A stretch of 11,086 nt of DNA. Origin: an uncultured Eubacteriales bacterium. GTDB taxonomy: Bacteria; Bacillota; Clostridia; Oscillospirales; Oscillospiraceae. The first letter of the stretch is position 1, and each line of letters begins with the position of its first letter. The stretch lies in NCBI GenBank assembly GCA_900549405.1, contig URNZ01000059.1, positions 1 to 11,086 of the forward strand, read 5' to 3'. The position numbers and the translations under genes were made by a program. The notes beneath the pieces were generated by a model. It ran no database searches. It saw only the letters and a program-made list of their open reading frames with translations, and was not told where the DNA came from. Below, one piece after another: positions 1 to 8,512 of the stretch.

Positions 1-125
1 GGCACCAGCACCCGCATTCCGGGCTCCAGCGTCCCCTCCAGCTCCGGGGGGACCAGATAGTCATAGGGCTTGTCGATGGCATAGATGGCCTTGGCCACCG
101 CCACCTTGGCAACGCTGCGCCCCAT
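1..125 (-). CDS. priA: Primosomal protein N' (PriA helicase), N-terminal fragment
   Basis: Only the first 41 codons are in the window; the gene continues past the left edge. The visible peptide begins MGRSVAKVAVAKAIYAIDKP and continues with YDYLVPPEL and an EPGMRVLVP stretch. This is the typical start of the PriA 3'-DNA-binding domain, which recognises stalled forks before the helicase domain reloads the replisome. The ATG at 125 has a GGAG 8 nt upstream. An in-frame GTG at 134 has an equally good AGGAG at 6 nt and would add three residues (V-T-G), so the exact start is open. In Bacillus-type genomes priA follows rpoZ and coaBC; here it follows rpoZ directly, across a terminator. Identity rests on a short but characteristic N-terminus. 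Confidence 0.85.
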   Translation of the reverse strand, partial: MGRSVAKVAVAKAIYAIDKPYDYLVPPELEGTLEPGMRVLV

Positions 126-153
126 CCCGGTCACTCCCTTCTCCTCTGTATGG

Positions 154-167
154 GGACGGACCCGTCC
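154..167. repeat. Short inverted repeat upstream of priA
   Basis: The arms GGACGG and CCGTCC are separated by two bases, giving a compact 14-bp dyad between the rpoZ terminator and the priA ribosome-binding site. It could be an operator half-site pair or part of a leader structure, but a dyad this short can arise by chance in GC-rich DNA. No obvious -10/-35 pair was seen next to it. Confidence 0.3.
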
Positions 168-176
168 AGGAACAAC

Positions 177-216
177 ACAAAAGCAAGCGCAGGGGGACCC
201 CTCCGCTTGCTTTTGT
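177..216 (-). terminator. Intrinsic terminator after rpoZ
   Basis: There are two perfect 13-nt arms, ACAAAAGCAAGCG at 177-189 and its complement at 204-216. The loop region is G/C-rich and can itself pair (AGGGG with CCCCT). Read on the minus strand the stem ends in a T-rich run (TTTTGTGTTGTT). It starts 6 nt past the rpoZ stop codon and so probably ends the long cdaA-to-rpoZ transcript. The A-rich opposite side means it could also work in the other direction. Confidence 0.85.
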
Positions 217-221
217 AGGTC

Positions 222-452
222 TTAGTCGTGGGTCTCTTCTTCCGTGGTCTCGTTCTCCTGGTCCTCGGGGGCCTCCAGCTTGCCGTCGGCCACCTCCTGG
301 ATGGCGATGCTGACGGGCTTCTCGTCCAGGGGCTCGCCGGCGGCCTCGGCCTCGGCGGCGATCTCCCGGGCCCGGTGGGCCACCACGTTCACCAGTTCAT
401 AGCGGCTGGGGATCTTCTCCAGCAGGTCCTTCATAGCGGGATAGAGCATCAT
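222..452 (-). CDS. rpoZ: DNA-directed RNA polymerase omega subunit
   Basis: This 76-residue protein begins MMLYPAMKDLLEKIPSRYEL, then VNVVAHRAREI, which matches the omega N-terminal helices that clamp the C-terminal region of beta-prime. A conserved KPVSIAIQEVADGKL stretch follows. The C-terminus is a short acidic tail rich in Glu and Thr. Omega helps RNA polymerase assembly and, in some lineages, the response to ppGpp. The frame stays open upstream to 512, but the ATG at 452 is preceded by AAAGGAAG about 9 nt away and gives the usual family length; a second ATG lies at 449. It sits 52 nt after gmk, the typical gmk-rpoZ order of Firmicutes, and is followed at once by a terminator. Confidence 0.93.
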   Translation of the reverse strand: MMLYPAMKDLLEKIPSRYELVNVVAHRAREIAAEAEAAGEPLDEKPVSIAIQEVADGKLEAPEDQENETTEEETHD

Positions 453-504
453 AGCGCAAAACTTCCTTTCTACTTTTCCAAACAATATCAAAGAAACCCC
501 GGCC

Positions 505-1119
505 TCAGGCAAACTGAGACAGGATCTGGCTTCTGTTTTCCACGCGGCACTCCGCCGCCGTCAGGATGGACTCGATCTCGCCCACGGCGTTGGAGACCTT
601 GTCGTTGATGACCAGATAGTCATACTTGGGGATCTCCCGGAACTCGATCTTGGCCTTCTCCAGCCGCCCGGCGATCACGTCCTCGCTGTCGGTGTTCCGG
701 CCATGGAGGCGGCGGGACAGCTCCTCGAAGGAGGGCGGGATGATGAAGATGAACAGGGCGTCGGGGCAGCGCTCCCGCACCTTGGCCGCGCCCTGGACCT
801 CGATGTCCAGCAGCACGTCGTGGCCCGCGTCCAGCTGGTCCCGGATGGCCTTGAGAGAGGTGCCGTAGTAGTTGTTCACATACTCGGCATACTCCAGCAG
901 CTCGTTGTCGGCGATCATCCGCTCGAACTCGGCCCGGTCCACAAAGTTATAGTTCACGCCGTCCTGCTCCCCCACCCGGGGCTTCCGGGTGGTGTAGGAC
1001 ACGGAGAAATAGATGTTGTCCCGCTGGCCCATCAGCTCGGCGATCACCGTGCTCTTACCCACGCCCGAGGGGCCGGACAGCACAATCAGCTGACCCTTGA
1101 TCTTCTTTTTTACTCCCAT
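505..1119 (-). CDS. gmk: Guanylate kinase
   Basis: This 204-residue enzyme converts GMP and ATP to GDP and ADP in the cytosol, feeding GTP, dGTP and (p)ppGpp pools. The P-loop GPSGVGKST is at residues 16-24. It is followed by the GMP-binding segment [19 protein letters not shown] near 39-57, the [13 protein letters not shown] lid region near 75-87, and the LDIEVQGA strand near 104-111. Length and motif order are normal for bacterial Gmk. The ATG at 1119 has a strong AGGAGG 7 nt upstream. The start lies inside the 3' end of remA (10-nt overlap), which implies translational coupling. Confidence 0.97.
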   Translation of the reverse strand: MGVKKKIKGQLIVLSGPSGVGKSTVIAELMGQRDNIYFSVSYTTRKPRVGEQDGVNYNFVDRAEFERMIADNELLEYAEYVNNYYGTSLKAIRDQLDAGHDVLLDIEVQGAAKVRERCPDALFIFIIPPSFEELSRRLHGRNTDSEDVIAGRLEKAKIEFREIPKYDYLVINDKVSNAVGEIESILTAAECRVENRSQILSQFA

Positions 1120-1382
1120 TCCGCTTCCTCCTCTTCTCCGCCGTCCTTCTCCCCGGCCAGGCGGTTGGACACCGTCTCCGGCTGGAGGGCGGACAGCACC
1201 AGATGGTCGTTGTCCATAATGAGCACCGCTCTGGTGCGGCGGCCATAGGTGGCGTCGATGAGCACACCCCGGTCCCGGGCCTCCTGCACCATGCGCTTGA
1301 TGGGCGCGGAGTCCGGGCTGACGATGGCGATGAGCCGCCCCGCGGCCACCATGTTGCCAAACCCGATGTTGATGAGCTTCAT
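1110..1382 (-). CDS. remA: RemA-like DUF370 regulator
   Basis: This 90-residue protein begins [20 protein letters not shown]. It contains the family hallmarks [33 protein letters not shown] and [15 protein letters not shown]. In Bacillus subtilis RemA is a DNA-binding activator of biofilm matrix and osmoprotection genes, and the Arg-rich central segment is part of its DNA contact. The charged Glu-rich end ([13 protein letters not shown]) lies beyond the core fold. The start has AAGGAGG 7 nt upstream. The gene sits 12 nt after yicC and overlaps gmk by 10 nt, the conserved yicC-remA-gmk arrangement. Whether it controls matrix genes in this gut-type anaerobe is unknown; another conserved DNA-binding role is possible. 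Confidence 0.93.
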   Translation of the reverse strand: MKLINIGFGNMVAAGRLIAIVSPDSAPIKRMVQEARDRGVLIDATYGRRTRAVLIMDNDHLVLSALQPETVSNRLAGEKDGGEEEEAEWE

Positions 1383-1394
1383 CCGCCCGCCTCC

Positions 1395-2273
1395 TTACTC
1401 AATGTTCTGGACCTGCTCCCGGATCTTCTCGATCTCGGCTTTGATGTCCACCACGTGGCGGGCGATGTCGATGTCACTGCACTTCGAGCCGATGGTGTTG
1501 GCCTCCCGGTTGAACTCCTGGATCAAAAAGTCCAGCTTCCGTCCGGTGGCGCCGCCCTTGTCCAGCATCTCCCGCAGCTGGCCGATGTGGCTGCGGAGAC
1601 GGACGGTCTCCTCGTCCACGGCAACTTTGTCGGCGAAGATGGCCGCCTCGGTGAGGATGCGGGCGGGGTCCAACTGGGTGTTGGACAGCACCTCGGTCAT
1701 CCGGGCCTCCAGCTTGGCGCGGTACTCCGCCACCGTCTGGGGGGAGCGCTCCTCCACCAGGGCCACCTTGTCCTCGATGGTCTTGGCCCGGCTGAGTACG
1801 TCATCCTTCAGCCGCTGGCCCTCTCGGCTGCGCATCTGGTCAAAGTCGGCCAGGGCCCGGTCCAGCACAGAGCAGATGTCTTTGGCCATCTGCTCCACGT
1901 CCTCCTCCGCCTTCTCTGCCAGCAGCACGTCGGGGAAGCGGGACAGCAGGGACACGGAGATGTCCCCCGCCAGGTCATAGTCCGCCGCCAGCTGCTTCAG
2001 GGCGGCATAATAGCCGTCGGCCACCGGCTTGTTCACCGACACCTGGACCTTCTCCGCCCCGGCGTTGTCCAGGGTGACGAACACGTCCACCTTTCCCCGG
2101 GAAATGGTATTCTGAATGCGGCTCTTCATGGCCTCCTCCGCGAACAGATAGAGGCGGGGCAGGCGGATGTTGCAGTCCAGATAGCGGTTGTTCACCGAGC
2201 GCAGCTCCACCGTGATGGTGCAGCCGTTTACCGTCTCCTCTGCCCGGCCATAGCCGGTCATGCTCTTGACCAC
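1395..2273 (-). CDS. yicC: YicC/YloC-family endoribonuclease
   Basis: This protein of about 292 residues carries both ends of the family: an N-terminal SMTGYGRAE with ELRSVNNRYLD, and a C-terminal FLIQEFNREANTIGSK followed by EKIREQVQNIE at the extreme end. YicC proteins are endoribonucleases implicated in RNA decay; YloC is the B. subtilis member. The frame opens at a GTG at 2282, but that codon is only 1 nt from AGGAG and could not be used efficiently. The GTG at 2273 has AGGAG at 10 nt and gives the usual family start (V-V-K-SMTG), so it is chosen. The ATG at 2261 is a less likely alternative. The stop is 12 nt before remA. Confidence 0.93.
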   Translation of the reverse strand: MVKSMTGYGRAEETVNGCTITVELRSVNNRYLDCNIRLPRLYLFAEEAMKSRIQNTISRGKVDVFVTLDNAGAEKVQVSVNKPVADGYYAALKQLAADYDLAGDISVSLLSRFPDVLLAEKAEEDVEQMAKDICSVLDRALADFDQMRSREGQRLKDDVLSRAKTIEDKVALVEERSPQTVAEYRAKLEARMTEVLSNTQLDPARILTEAAIFADKVAVDEETVRLRSHIGQLREMLDKGGATGRKLDFLIQEFNREANTIGSKCSDIDIARHVVDIKAEIEKIREQVQNIE

Positions 2274-2319
2274 ATCGGTCACTCTCCTTTTATGTGTGTA
2301 TGAAGGCTGCGTCTCGCCG

Positions 2320-2838
2320 TCAGGGCAGACGGCGCAGCAGCAAAGCGATCAGCCGGGACAGGCCCACGTCGTACAAAACGAAGACCAGGTTGCCCAGCCC
2401 GTACAGCACGGGCAGTCCCCCGCCCAGCCACGCGGGCAGGGTTGGGAACAGCAGCTGACGAAACAAAAACCAGAATAGGGTGAGCACCCCATTGAAGTAG
2501 ACCAGCTTCAGGGCCCACTCCGCCACGCGGCGGTCCATAGACTCCAGCCGGGCCTTTACCACGGGATACAGCCCGAAAAAGACCAGGTACAGGGCAGCCG
2601 CCCCCTTGTCAGGGGTCAGCAGCAGGCCCAGCACGCCGGAGGCGGCCCAGCACAGATAGCCAGCCCCTCTCCCCGCCGTCAGCACCGCCACCACCGGGCC
2701 CAGGCCTGCCAGAGCGGACAGACCCAGCCGGCCCGAGGGGGCCATCCCGGCCACCCACAGCAGGGCCAGACTCACCGCCGCCAGCATCCCGCACAGGGCG
2801 GTGCGGCCGCTTTTGCCCCTGGGAACTCTCGCTTTCAT
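2320..2838 (-). CDS. Polytopic membrane protein of unknown function
   Basis: I do not recognise a named family with confidence. The 172-residue product has a basic N-terminus (MKARVPRGKSGR) and about six hydrophobic segments near residues 13-32, 38-55, 59-75, 78-95, 109-131 and 141-168. It ends in LLLRRLP. The layout of a short cytosolic N-terminus plus six helices, with a LTPDKGAA turn before the fourth, is reminiscent of ECF-transporter S components and related small membrane proteins, but this is only a structural impression. The start codon follows the J-protein stop directly (TAAATG), and the SD GGAGG lies 10 nt upstream inside that gene, so translation is surely coupled. A 46-nt gap precedes yicC. 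Confidence 0.8.
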   Translation of the reverse strand: MKARVPRGKSGRTALCGMLAAVSLALLWVAGMAPSGRLGLSALAGLGPVVAVLTAGRGAGYLCWAASGVLGLLLTPDKGAAALYLVFFGLYPVVKARLESMDRRVAEWALKLVYFNGVLTLFWFLFRQLLFPTLPAWLGGGLPVLYGLGNLVFVLYDVGLSRLIALLLRRLP

Positions 2839-4313
<1,475 letters not shown>

Positions 4314-4317
4314 CCTC

Positions 4318-4746
4318 TCAGCTGCGGGTGAGCCGCTTCAGGATCTGAAACTCCGGCTTTTTGCTGCGGGTCATGGCCCGGTTCAGCAGCACAGCGGGGA
4401 GAAAGCCCACCACCAGGCCCGCCGCAGCCGTGGCCATGGCGGCCATGTCCCCCAGGCCCAGCAGGCTCTGGCCCAGGACATAGCCCGCGCCCAGGCCCAC
4501 ACAGGGCAGCAGGAACACGATGACCGAGGTGCTGATGTTCCGCCCATCGGCGGGGGTCACCTCCACCACGTCCCCCTGTTTGGCCCCCACGGGGTTGCTG
4601 GCCAGGGCCAGGATCTCCTCCTTGGGCTTCTGGCCGCACCCGGCGCAGGCCCCGTCGCAGTGCAGGCCGCACTCCATCTGCCGCAGCAGAGACACCTCTG
4701 CCACACCGTCGCTGACAAGTTTTTTCACAATTGCGTTTTGAACCAT
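4318..4746 (-). CDS. RseC/MucC-like redox membrane protein
   Basis: This 142-residue protein has an N-terminal cytosolic part with a four-cysteine cluster, C26-x3-C30-x3-C34-x2-C37 (MECGLHCDGACAGCGQKP). A small beta-rich segment follows (NPVGAKQGDVVEVT, 54-67 or so). Two hydrophobic helices come next (STSVIVFLLPCVGLGAGYVL, then MAAMATAAAGLVVGFLPAVL), with a basic tail. This is the layout of the RseC/MucC family, linked in other bacteria to reduction of the SoxR iron-sulfur cluster and to Rnf-type electron transfer. The open frame continues upstream to 4848, overlapping cdaR, but the ATG at 4746 has GGAGG 6 nt upstream and matches the family start. It follows cdaR by 40 nt. No rnf or soxR gene is visible here, so its redox partner is unknown. 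Confidence 0.85.
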   Translation of the reverse strand: MVQNAIVKKLVSDGVAEVSLLRQMECGLHCDGACAGCGQKPKEEILALASNPVGAKQGDVVEVTPADGRNISTSVIVFLLPCVGLGAGYVLGQSLLGLGDMAAMATAAAGLVVGFLPAVLLNRAMTRSKKPEFQILKRLTRS

Positions 4747-4786
4747 GGTTTGCCTCCAAGAAAATTGCCTTTGGATTATGCCGGTC

Positions 4787-6028
4787 TCACCGGCTGACGT
4801 TGACCACAACGGTATAGTCGCCAATGACGCCCACCGAGCTGTCCGCATTGAGATAGACCTTCACTTTGGACGCGGGCACGGAGTACAGCCCGGCAAAGTC
4901 CACGTCAGACAGATCGGCCACGATGCTCAGCTGGCTGGCGTCGATGTTGTCCAGGTCCTCCTGCTTGCCCCGCACCTTCACGGTGCGCACCTGGGTGGCC
5001 AGGGTCACCTGATAGCCGTCAGGGACGTTCACCATCTGGATGTTGTCCACGTCGAAGCTGCGGGTGTCCAGGCCGTTCACCGTGACGGTGACGGTGGCGC
5101 TGGTGCTGCCGGTGACGTTCTCCAGACTGGCGTCCAGGTCGATGGGGAAGGTGAAGGTGTTGGTGCCCACCACCTTGGACAAGTCCACGCTGCCCAGGGA
5201 GATCTCGCTCAGGCTCTCCATGTCGCTCTCCGCGCCGGAGACCATCAGGGACTTGGGATTGATCTCATAGGTGATGTCGTCGGTGGTGGCGCCCCCGCCG
5301 GGCAGGAAGTTCACTGTCAGGGGGATATCCTTTACAACGACCACGGGCAGGACCACATAGGCGGTGGGAGAATCCAGAGTGACTTCCGCGTCGGTGATCT
5401 GCTCCCCGTTCTCGTCCAGCAGGACCAGGGGCAGGTCCCCGGCAAAGCGCTGGTCCAGATTTTCCGTCTCCAGCACGGCCACCACCTTCTTCACTCGGCT
5501 GACCTGCTCGGCAGGTCCGCTGACCACAACGGTCTCCGGGTTGATGGCGGCTGTCCCGGCCTGATAGCCGTCGGCCACCGTGCCCTTGAGCTGGAACTCC
5601 ACATTAAAGGAACTGGTGTACAGCTTCTCCACCGTCACGGTAATGGTCTCCGGGTCCCGGTCGATGGTGGTGATACTCTCTGTATTGATGTTTACCGGCC
5701 AGTTGGGGGTGTATACCAGCTTGTTCTCCCCCTCGGTGCATTTGGACACGTCCAGCGTCACCGACAGATCTTTTCGGCTGCGGGACAGGCTGTCCAGCAC
5801 GCTCACCGGCCCCTCGATGCGCAGGTCCACGGTGCTCTGGGACAGATTGGCCACGGTGAGGCCCTGGCGGGTGAGGACGCTGCTGCCGGTGATCTCCACG
5901 GGGACGTGATAGAACCAGCTGGTCTGGGCCGGGTCAAGCTCCGCCCGGACATACAGCCAGAACAGCACCGCCAGCAGCACGGACATGAGGATGTTCAGCC
6001 ACTTGCTCTCTCGGATATGCTCCATCAT
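4787..6028 (-). CDS. cdaR: CdaR, YbbR-domain regulator of diadenylate cyclase
   Basis: This 413-residue protein starts with a short cytosolic stretch and a single membrane anchor (about residues 10-27, LNILMSVLLAVLFWLYV). A long extracytoplasmic region of repeated beta-rich YbbR domains follows, with recurrent VPVEITG, IEGPVSVL, VSGPAEQV and VKVRGKQEDL elements. CdaR binds and modulates the membrane-bound cyclase CdaA, usually encoded next to it. The ATG at 6028 is preferred over the adjacent ATG at 6025: it overlaps the cdaA stop as ATGA, and an AGGAGG lies about 10 nt upstream. In Bacillus-type operons glmM follows; here an RseC-like gene follows instead. Confidence 0.93.
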   Translation of the reverse strand: MMEHIRESKWLNILMSVLLAVLFWLYVRAELDPAQTSWFYHVPVEITGSSVLTRQGLTVANLSQSTVDLRIEGPVSVLDSLSRSRKDLSVTLDVSKCTEGENKLVYTPNWPVNINTESITTIDRDPETITVTVEKLYTSSFNVEFQLKGTVADGYQAGTAAINPETVVVSGPAEQVSRVKKVVAVLETENLDQRFAGDLPLVLLDENGEQITDAEVTLDSPTAYVVLPVVVVKDIPLTVNFLPGGGATTDDITYEINPKSLMVSGAESDMESLSEISLGSVDLSKVVGTNTFTFPIDLDASLENVTGSTSATVTVTVNGLDTRSFDVDNIQMVNVPDGYQVTLATQVRTVKVRGKQEDLDNIDASQLSIVADLSDVDFAGLYSVPASKVKVYLNADSSVGVIGDYTVVVNVSR

Positions 6029-6906
6029 TGCTGGTCCCCCTCCTTCCGGCCCCAGCCGAACAGCTGATTGATCAGGGTGATCTGGGGGGGCTTCTTCTCC
6101 TCCTGGGCATCGGACATCAGCTCGTTGTGCAGCAGGCGCTTCAGCGTCTCCGGGGCCAGATGCCGCTTGAGCATCCCGCCCACGGCAGCGGAGATAGAGC
6201 CGGTCTCCTCCGACACGATGACCACCACCGCGTCAGAGTGCTCGCTCATGCCGATGCCCGCCCGGTGGCGCATGCCCAGGTCCCGGCTGAGGTTCACGTT
6301 GCCGGACAGGGGCAGCATACAGCCCGCCCCCACGATGCGCCCGTTGCGGACGATGACCGCCCCGTCGTGAAGGGGTGCTTTGTTCCAGAACAGATTCTTC
6401 AGCAGCTCGCTGGATACGGCGCAGTCCAGGGCGGTGCCCGTTTTGATCACGTCGTCCAGCAGGTTCTGCCGCTCGAAGACCATCAGCGCCCCCACTTTAT
6501 CCCGGGACATGTCGGTGTAGGCCTCCACGGTCTGGTCGATGGCGGACTCTAAGTCCATGGGGGAGGTACGGGAGGCGGCGAACACCTGACCCAGGCTGCT
6601 GCTGCCCATCCGCTCCAAAAAGCGCCGGATCTCCGGCTGGAACAGGATGACCAGCACCAAAAAGCCCCATTCCACCAGCTTGTTCAGCAGGAAGCTGGTG
6701 GCCGTCAGGTGCATGGCGGAGGACAGCCACATAGACAGCATCAGGATCAGAATGCCCCGCAGCACCCGCCCGGAGCTGGTCTTGCGCAGCATCCACAGCA
6801 GGCGGTGGATCACCAGGGACAAAATGGCAATGTCCAGAATGTCCGCCACGCCCACCCGGATCATGGGCAGGCTGGACTGCAAAAGCATCTGTACGTTGTC
6901 CAACAT
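6025..6906 (-). CDS. cdaA: Membrane diadenylate cyclase CdaA (c-di-AMP synthase)
   Basis: This 293-residue enzyme condenses two ATP to cyclic di-AMP, which controls potassium and osmolyte transport and cell-wall homeostasis. Three membrane helices lie near residues 17-38, 48-66 and 72-89, followed by the DAC domain. The catalytic signatures are intact: LHDGAVIV with DGA at 181-183, and GMRHRAGIG with RHR at 213-215. The open frame extends upstream to 7101, but the ATG at 6906 has a GGGGGAG about 6 nt upstream and gives the expected N-terminus. It is the first gene after the promoter at 6986-7014 and overlaps cdaR by 4 nt. An in-frame ATG at 6978 could add 24 residues if used without a leader; see findings. 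Confidence 0.96.
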   Translation of the reverse strand: MLDNVQMLLQSSLPMIRVGVADILDIAILSLVIHRLLWMLRKTSSGRVLRGILILMLSMWLSSAMHLTATSFLLNKLVEWGFLVLVILFQPEIRRFLERMGSSSLGQVFAASRTSPMDLESAIDQTVEAYTDMSRDKVGALMVFERQNLLDDVIKTGTALDCAVSSELLKNLFWNKAPLHDGAVIVRNGRIVGAGCMLPLSGNVNLSRDLGMRHRAGIGMSEHSDAVVVIVSEETGSISAAVGGMLKRHLAPETLKRLLHNELMSDAQEEKKPPQITLINQLFGWGRKEGDQQ

Positions 6907-6985
6907 GGCCCTCTCCCCCTCTCGTGACCGGTCTCCCCTCCCCGGGGCCAAATAGCCATACGGGGAGATTTTATTCATAAAACTT

Positions 6986-7014
6986 ATTATACGATATTCC
7001 GCCCCGCTTGGCAA
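6986..7014 (-). promoter_or_regulatory. Sigma-A-type promoter for the cdaA operon
   Basis: On the minus strand the -35 box TTGCCA (7009-7014; 5 of 6 consensus) and a perfect -10 box TATAAT (6986-6991) are separated by exactly 17 bp. It lies in an A/T-richer gap between the desulfurase terminator and cdaA. Transcription should start near 6978-6980, leaving a leader of about 70 nt. No other promoter of this quality was seen down to rpoZ, so it may drive all ten genes. Confidence 0.88.
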
Positions 7015-7065
7015 CACGAAACCGGGACGGGAAGATGAAAATTTCTTAAACTTTTCGTTTTCGCG

Positions 7066-7108
7066 CAAAAAGCAAGGAGGGACGAGCAACTCCTCACTCA
7101 TCCCTCCT
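7066..7108 (-). terminator. Intrinsic terminator after the desulfurase gene
   Basis: Arms AGGAGGGA (7075-7082) and TCCCTCCT (7101-7108) pair perfectly, with a further GAG/CTC pairing after one mismatch. On the minus strand the stem is followed by TGCTTTTTG. It begins 15 nt after the desulfurase stop and insulates that pair from the cdaA promoter. Confidence 0.75.
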
Positions 7109-7122
7109 AACTCCTCTCTCTG

Positions 7123-8241
7123 TCACCGGGTCATGGTCCGCACCGCCTGAAGAAAGCGCTCCACCTCCCACTCCCGGCTGAAGGCGGATAAACTGGCCCG
7201 GACGGTGCCGGTGTCCAGGGTCCCCGCCGTCTCGTGGGCCAGGGGGGCGCAGTGGAGCCCGGCTCTAAGGGCAAAGCCCCGGTCTGCCAGGGTCTCCCCC
7301 ACCTCCTCACAGTCCCGGTCCGGCAGCCGGAAGGACAGCACCCCCGCCTGGTGCTCCCCCTCGGGGGCATAGAAGCACTCCACGCCGGGCAGCCGGGCCA
7401 GGCCCTCCCCCAGCTGGCGGAGCAGGCGGCCCTCCCGCCGGGCGATGGTCTCCGGCCCTAAACGGCGGACAAAGCGCAGGCCCTCCCGCAGTCCGGCGAT
7501 ACCGGGGAGATTGTGGGTCCCCGGCTCGGCCCGGTCCGGGAGAAAGTCGGGCATCTCCTGGCGAATGGACTCGCTGCCCGTGCCCCCCTGGAGCAGCGGC
7601 TCCGGCGTCCGGGCGCACAGCAGAAGGCCCGTCCCCTGGGGGCCGTACAGCCCCTTGTGCCCGGGCATGGCGATAAAATCCGCCCCCAGGGCCTGAAAAT
7701 CCAGGGGCAGCGCCCCCGCCGACTGGGAGGCATCCACGATCAGGGGCACGCCCCGGTCCCGGCACAGGCGGGCGATTTCTTCCATGGGCAGGATGTAGCC
7801 GAACACGTTGGACACGTGGGTACACACCGCGACCTCCGCCCCCAGGTCCAGCTGCTCCCGAAAGGCGGCCACCATGGCCTCCGGCCGAAACAGCGGGGCA
7901 CGGGCGACGAGCAGCTTGGCGTTTCGGGCGTGGAGGGGCCGGGTGACGGCGTTGTGCTCATAGCCGGACAGGGCCACCCTGGCTCCGGGGCGCACCAGGG
8001 TCCCAATGGCCAGATTCAGGCCGTGGGTGGCGCTGGCGGTGAAGACCACCTGTTCCGGGGTGGGGACGTGAAACAGGGCCGCGGCCTCCTCCCGGCAGGA
8101 GAAGGCCACCTTGGCCGCCTCCATGGCCGGACGGTGTCCGCCCCGCCCGGGGCTGGCCAGCTGGCGGATGGCCCGGGCGGCGGCCATGGCCACCTCCGGC
8201 GGTTTTTGCAGGGTGGTGGCCGCGCTGTCCAAATAGATCAC
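7123..8241 (-). CDS. Cysteine desulfurase-family PLP enzyme (class V aminotransferase fold)
   Basis: This 372-residue enzyme begins (M)IYLDSAATTLQKPPEV. The PLP contacts are clear: ATHGLNLA near 71-78, the D170-ASQSAGALPLD segment, and Schiff-base K196 in MPGHKGLYGPQGTG. The persulfide-forming Cys is probably C331 in RAGLHCAPLAHE. Such enzymes mobilise sulfur or selenium from (seleno)cysteine. The match is to the subfamily that pairs with DUF3343 proteins rather than to housekeeping IscS/NifS. The open frame runs upstream to 8472, but the GTG at 8241 has a perfect AGGAGG 7 nt upstream and gives the family N-terminus. It overlaps the DUF3343 stop by 4 nt (GTGA). No iscU, thiI or mnmA is nearby. 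Confidence 0.9.
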   Translation of the reverse strand: MIYLDSAATTLQKPPEVAMAAARAIRQLASPGRGGHRPAMEAAKVAFSCREEAAALFHVPTPEQVVFTASATHGLNLAIGTLVRPGARVALSGYEHNAVTRPLHARNAKLLVARAPLFRPEAMVAAFREQLDLGAEVAVCTHVSNVFGYILPMEEIARLCRDRGVPLIVDASQSAGALPLDFQALGADFIAMPGHKGLYGPQGTGLLLCARTPEPLLQGGTGSESIRQEMPDFLPDRAEPGTHNLPGIAGLREGLRFVRRLGPETIARREGRLLRQLGEGLARLPGVECFYAPEGEHQAGVLSFRLPDRDCEEVGETLADRGFALRAGLHCAPLAHETAGTLDTGTVRASLSAFSREWEVERFLQAVRTMTR

Positions 8242-8492
8242 AGCTCCACCTCCTGATAGCTGCCCGCTCCGGCGGTGATGAAAATGCGTTTTGGGGTCAG
8301 GTCCGCCCGCTGGAGCACCAGAAGGGCCTCCGGCAGGCTGCGCTGGGAAATTTTCACAGAATGGCTGCACCCCTCCCCCGCAATGCTCTTTGGCGAACGC
8401 AGGACCCGGGCCGTGATTCCCGTCCGCTCCAAAGCGGCTGCGGTCCGCTGGGCATAGGTCAGGGAGCGGCATACAATGAGATAATAGAGCAT
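8238..8492 (-). CDS. DUF3343 putative sulfur/selenium carrier-like protein
   Basis: This 84-residue protein begins MLYYLIVCRSLTYAQRTAAA. It has a cysteine at residue 8 and a second at 42 in SIAGEGCSHSVKI, the conserved small-residue/Cys/Ser turn of DUF3343. The family is proposed, from gene neighbourhoods, to carry sulfur or selenium for a partner desulfurase; it is associated with the selenium-dependent molybdenum hydroxylase trait in some Firmicutes. The ATG at 8492 has AAAGGA about 9 nt upstream. Its stop overlaps the start of the desulfurase gene, so the two are translated together. No selD or yqeB/yqeC is in this window, so selenium use is not shown here. Confidence 0.83.
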   Translation of the reverse strand: MLYYLIVCRSLTYAQRTAAALERTGITARVLRSPKSIAGEGCSHSVKISQRSLPEALLVLQRADLTPKRIFITAGAGSYQEVEL

Positions 8493-8512
8493 AACTCTGG
8501 TTCCTTTCTGCG

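Noticed and set aside
1203..2303. Plus-strand open frame of 366 codons antisense to yicC and remA
   Set aside because: It has the same His/Gly/Leu-rich shadow composition and no start signal of note, and both genes opposite it have strong family matches.
4745..6067. Plus-strand open frame of 440 codons antisense to cdaR
   Set aside because: Its composition is low-complexity (His, Gly, Gln, Val rich) and matches no family. It lies exactly opposite a well-supported gene, as expected from GC-rich codon bias.
6907..6985. Possible c-di-AMP riboswitch in the cdaA leader
   Set aside because: The leader is only about 70 nt and I could not see the paired elements expected of a ydaO-type aptamer.
6907..7101. 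Full upstream extension of cdaA to 7101
   Set aside because: It would cross the promoter at 6986-7014 and the desulfurase terminator, has no family similarity, and the SD-supported ATG is at 6906.
7513..8256. Plus-strand open frame of 247 codons antisense to the desulfurase gene
   Set aside because: It is Gly/Gln/Arg-rich shadow sequence with no recognisable motif; the minus-strand enzyme with its PLP lysine accounts for the region.
8242..8472. Upstream extension of the desulfurase frame over the DUF3343 gene
   Set aside because: The extra 77 residues are the out-of-frame shadow of DUF3343, and a GTG with a perfect SD marks the true start at 8241.
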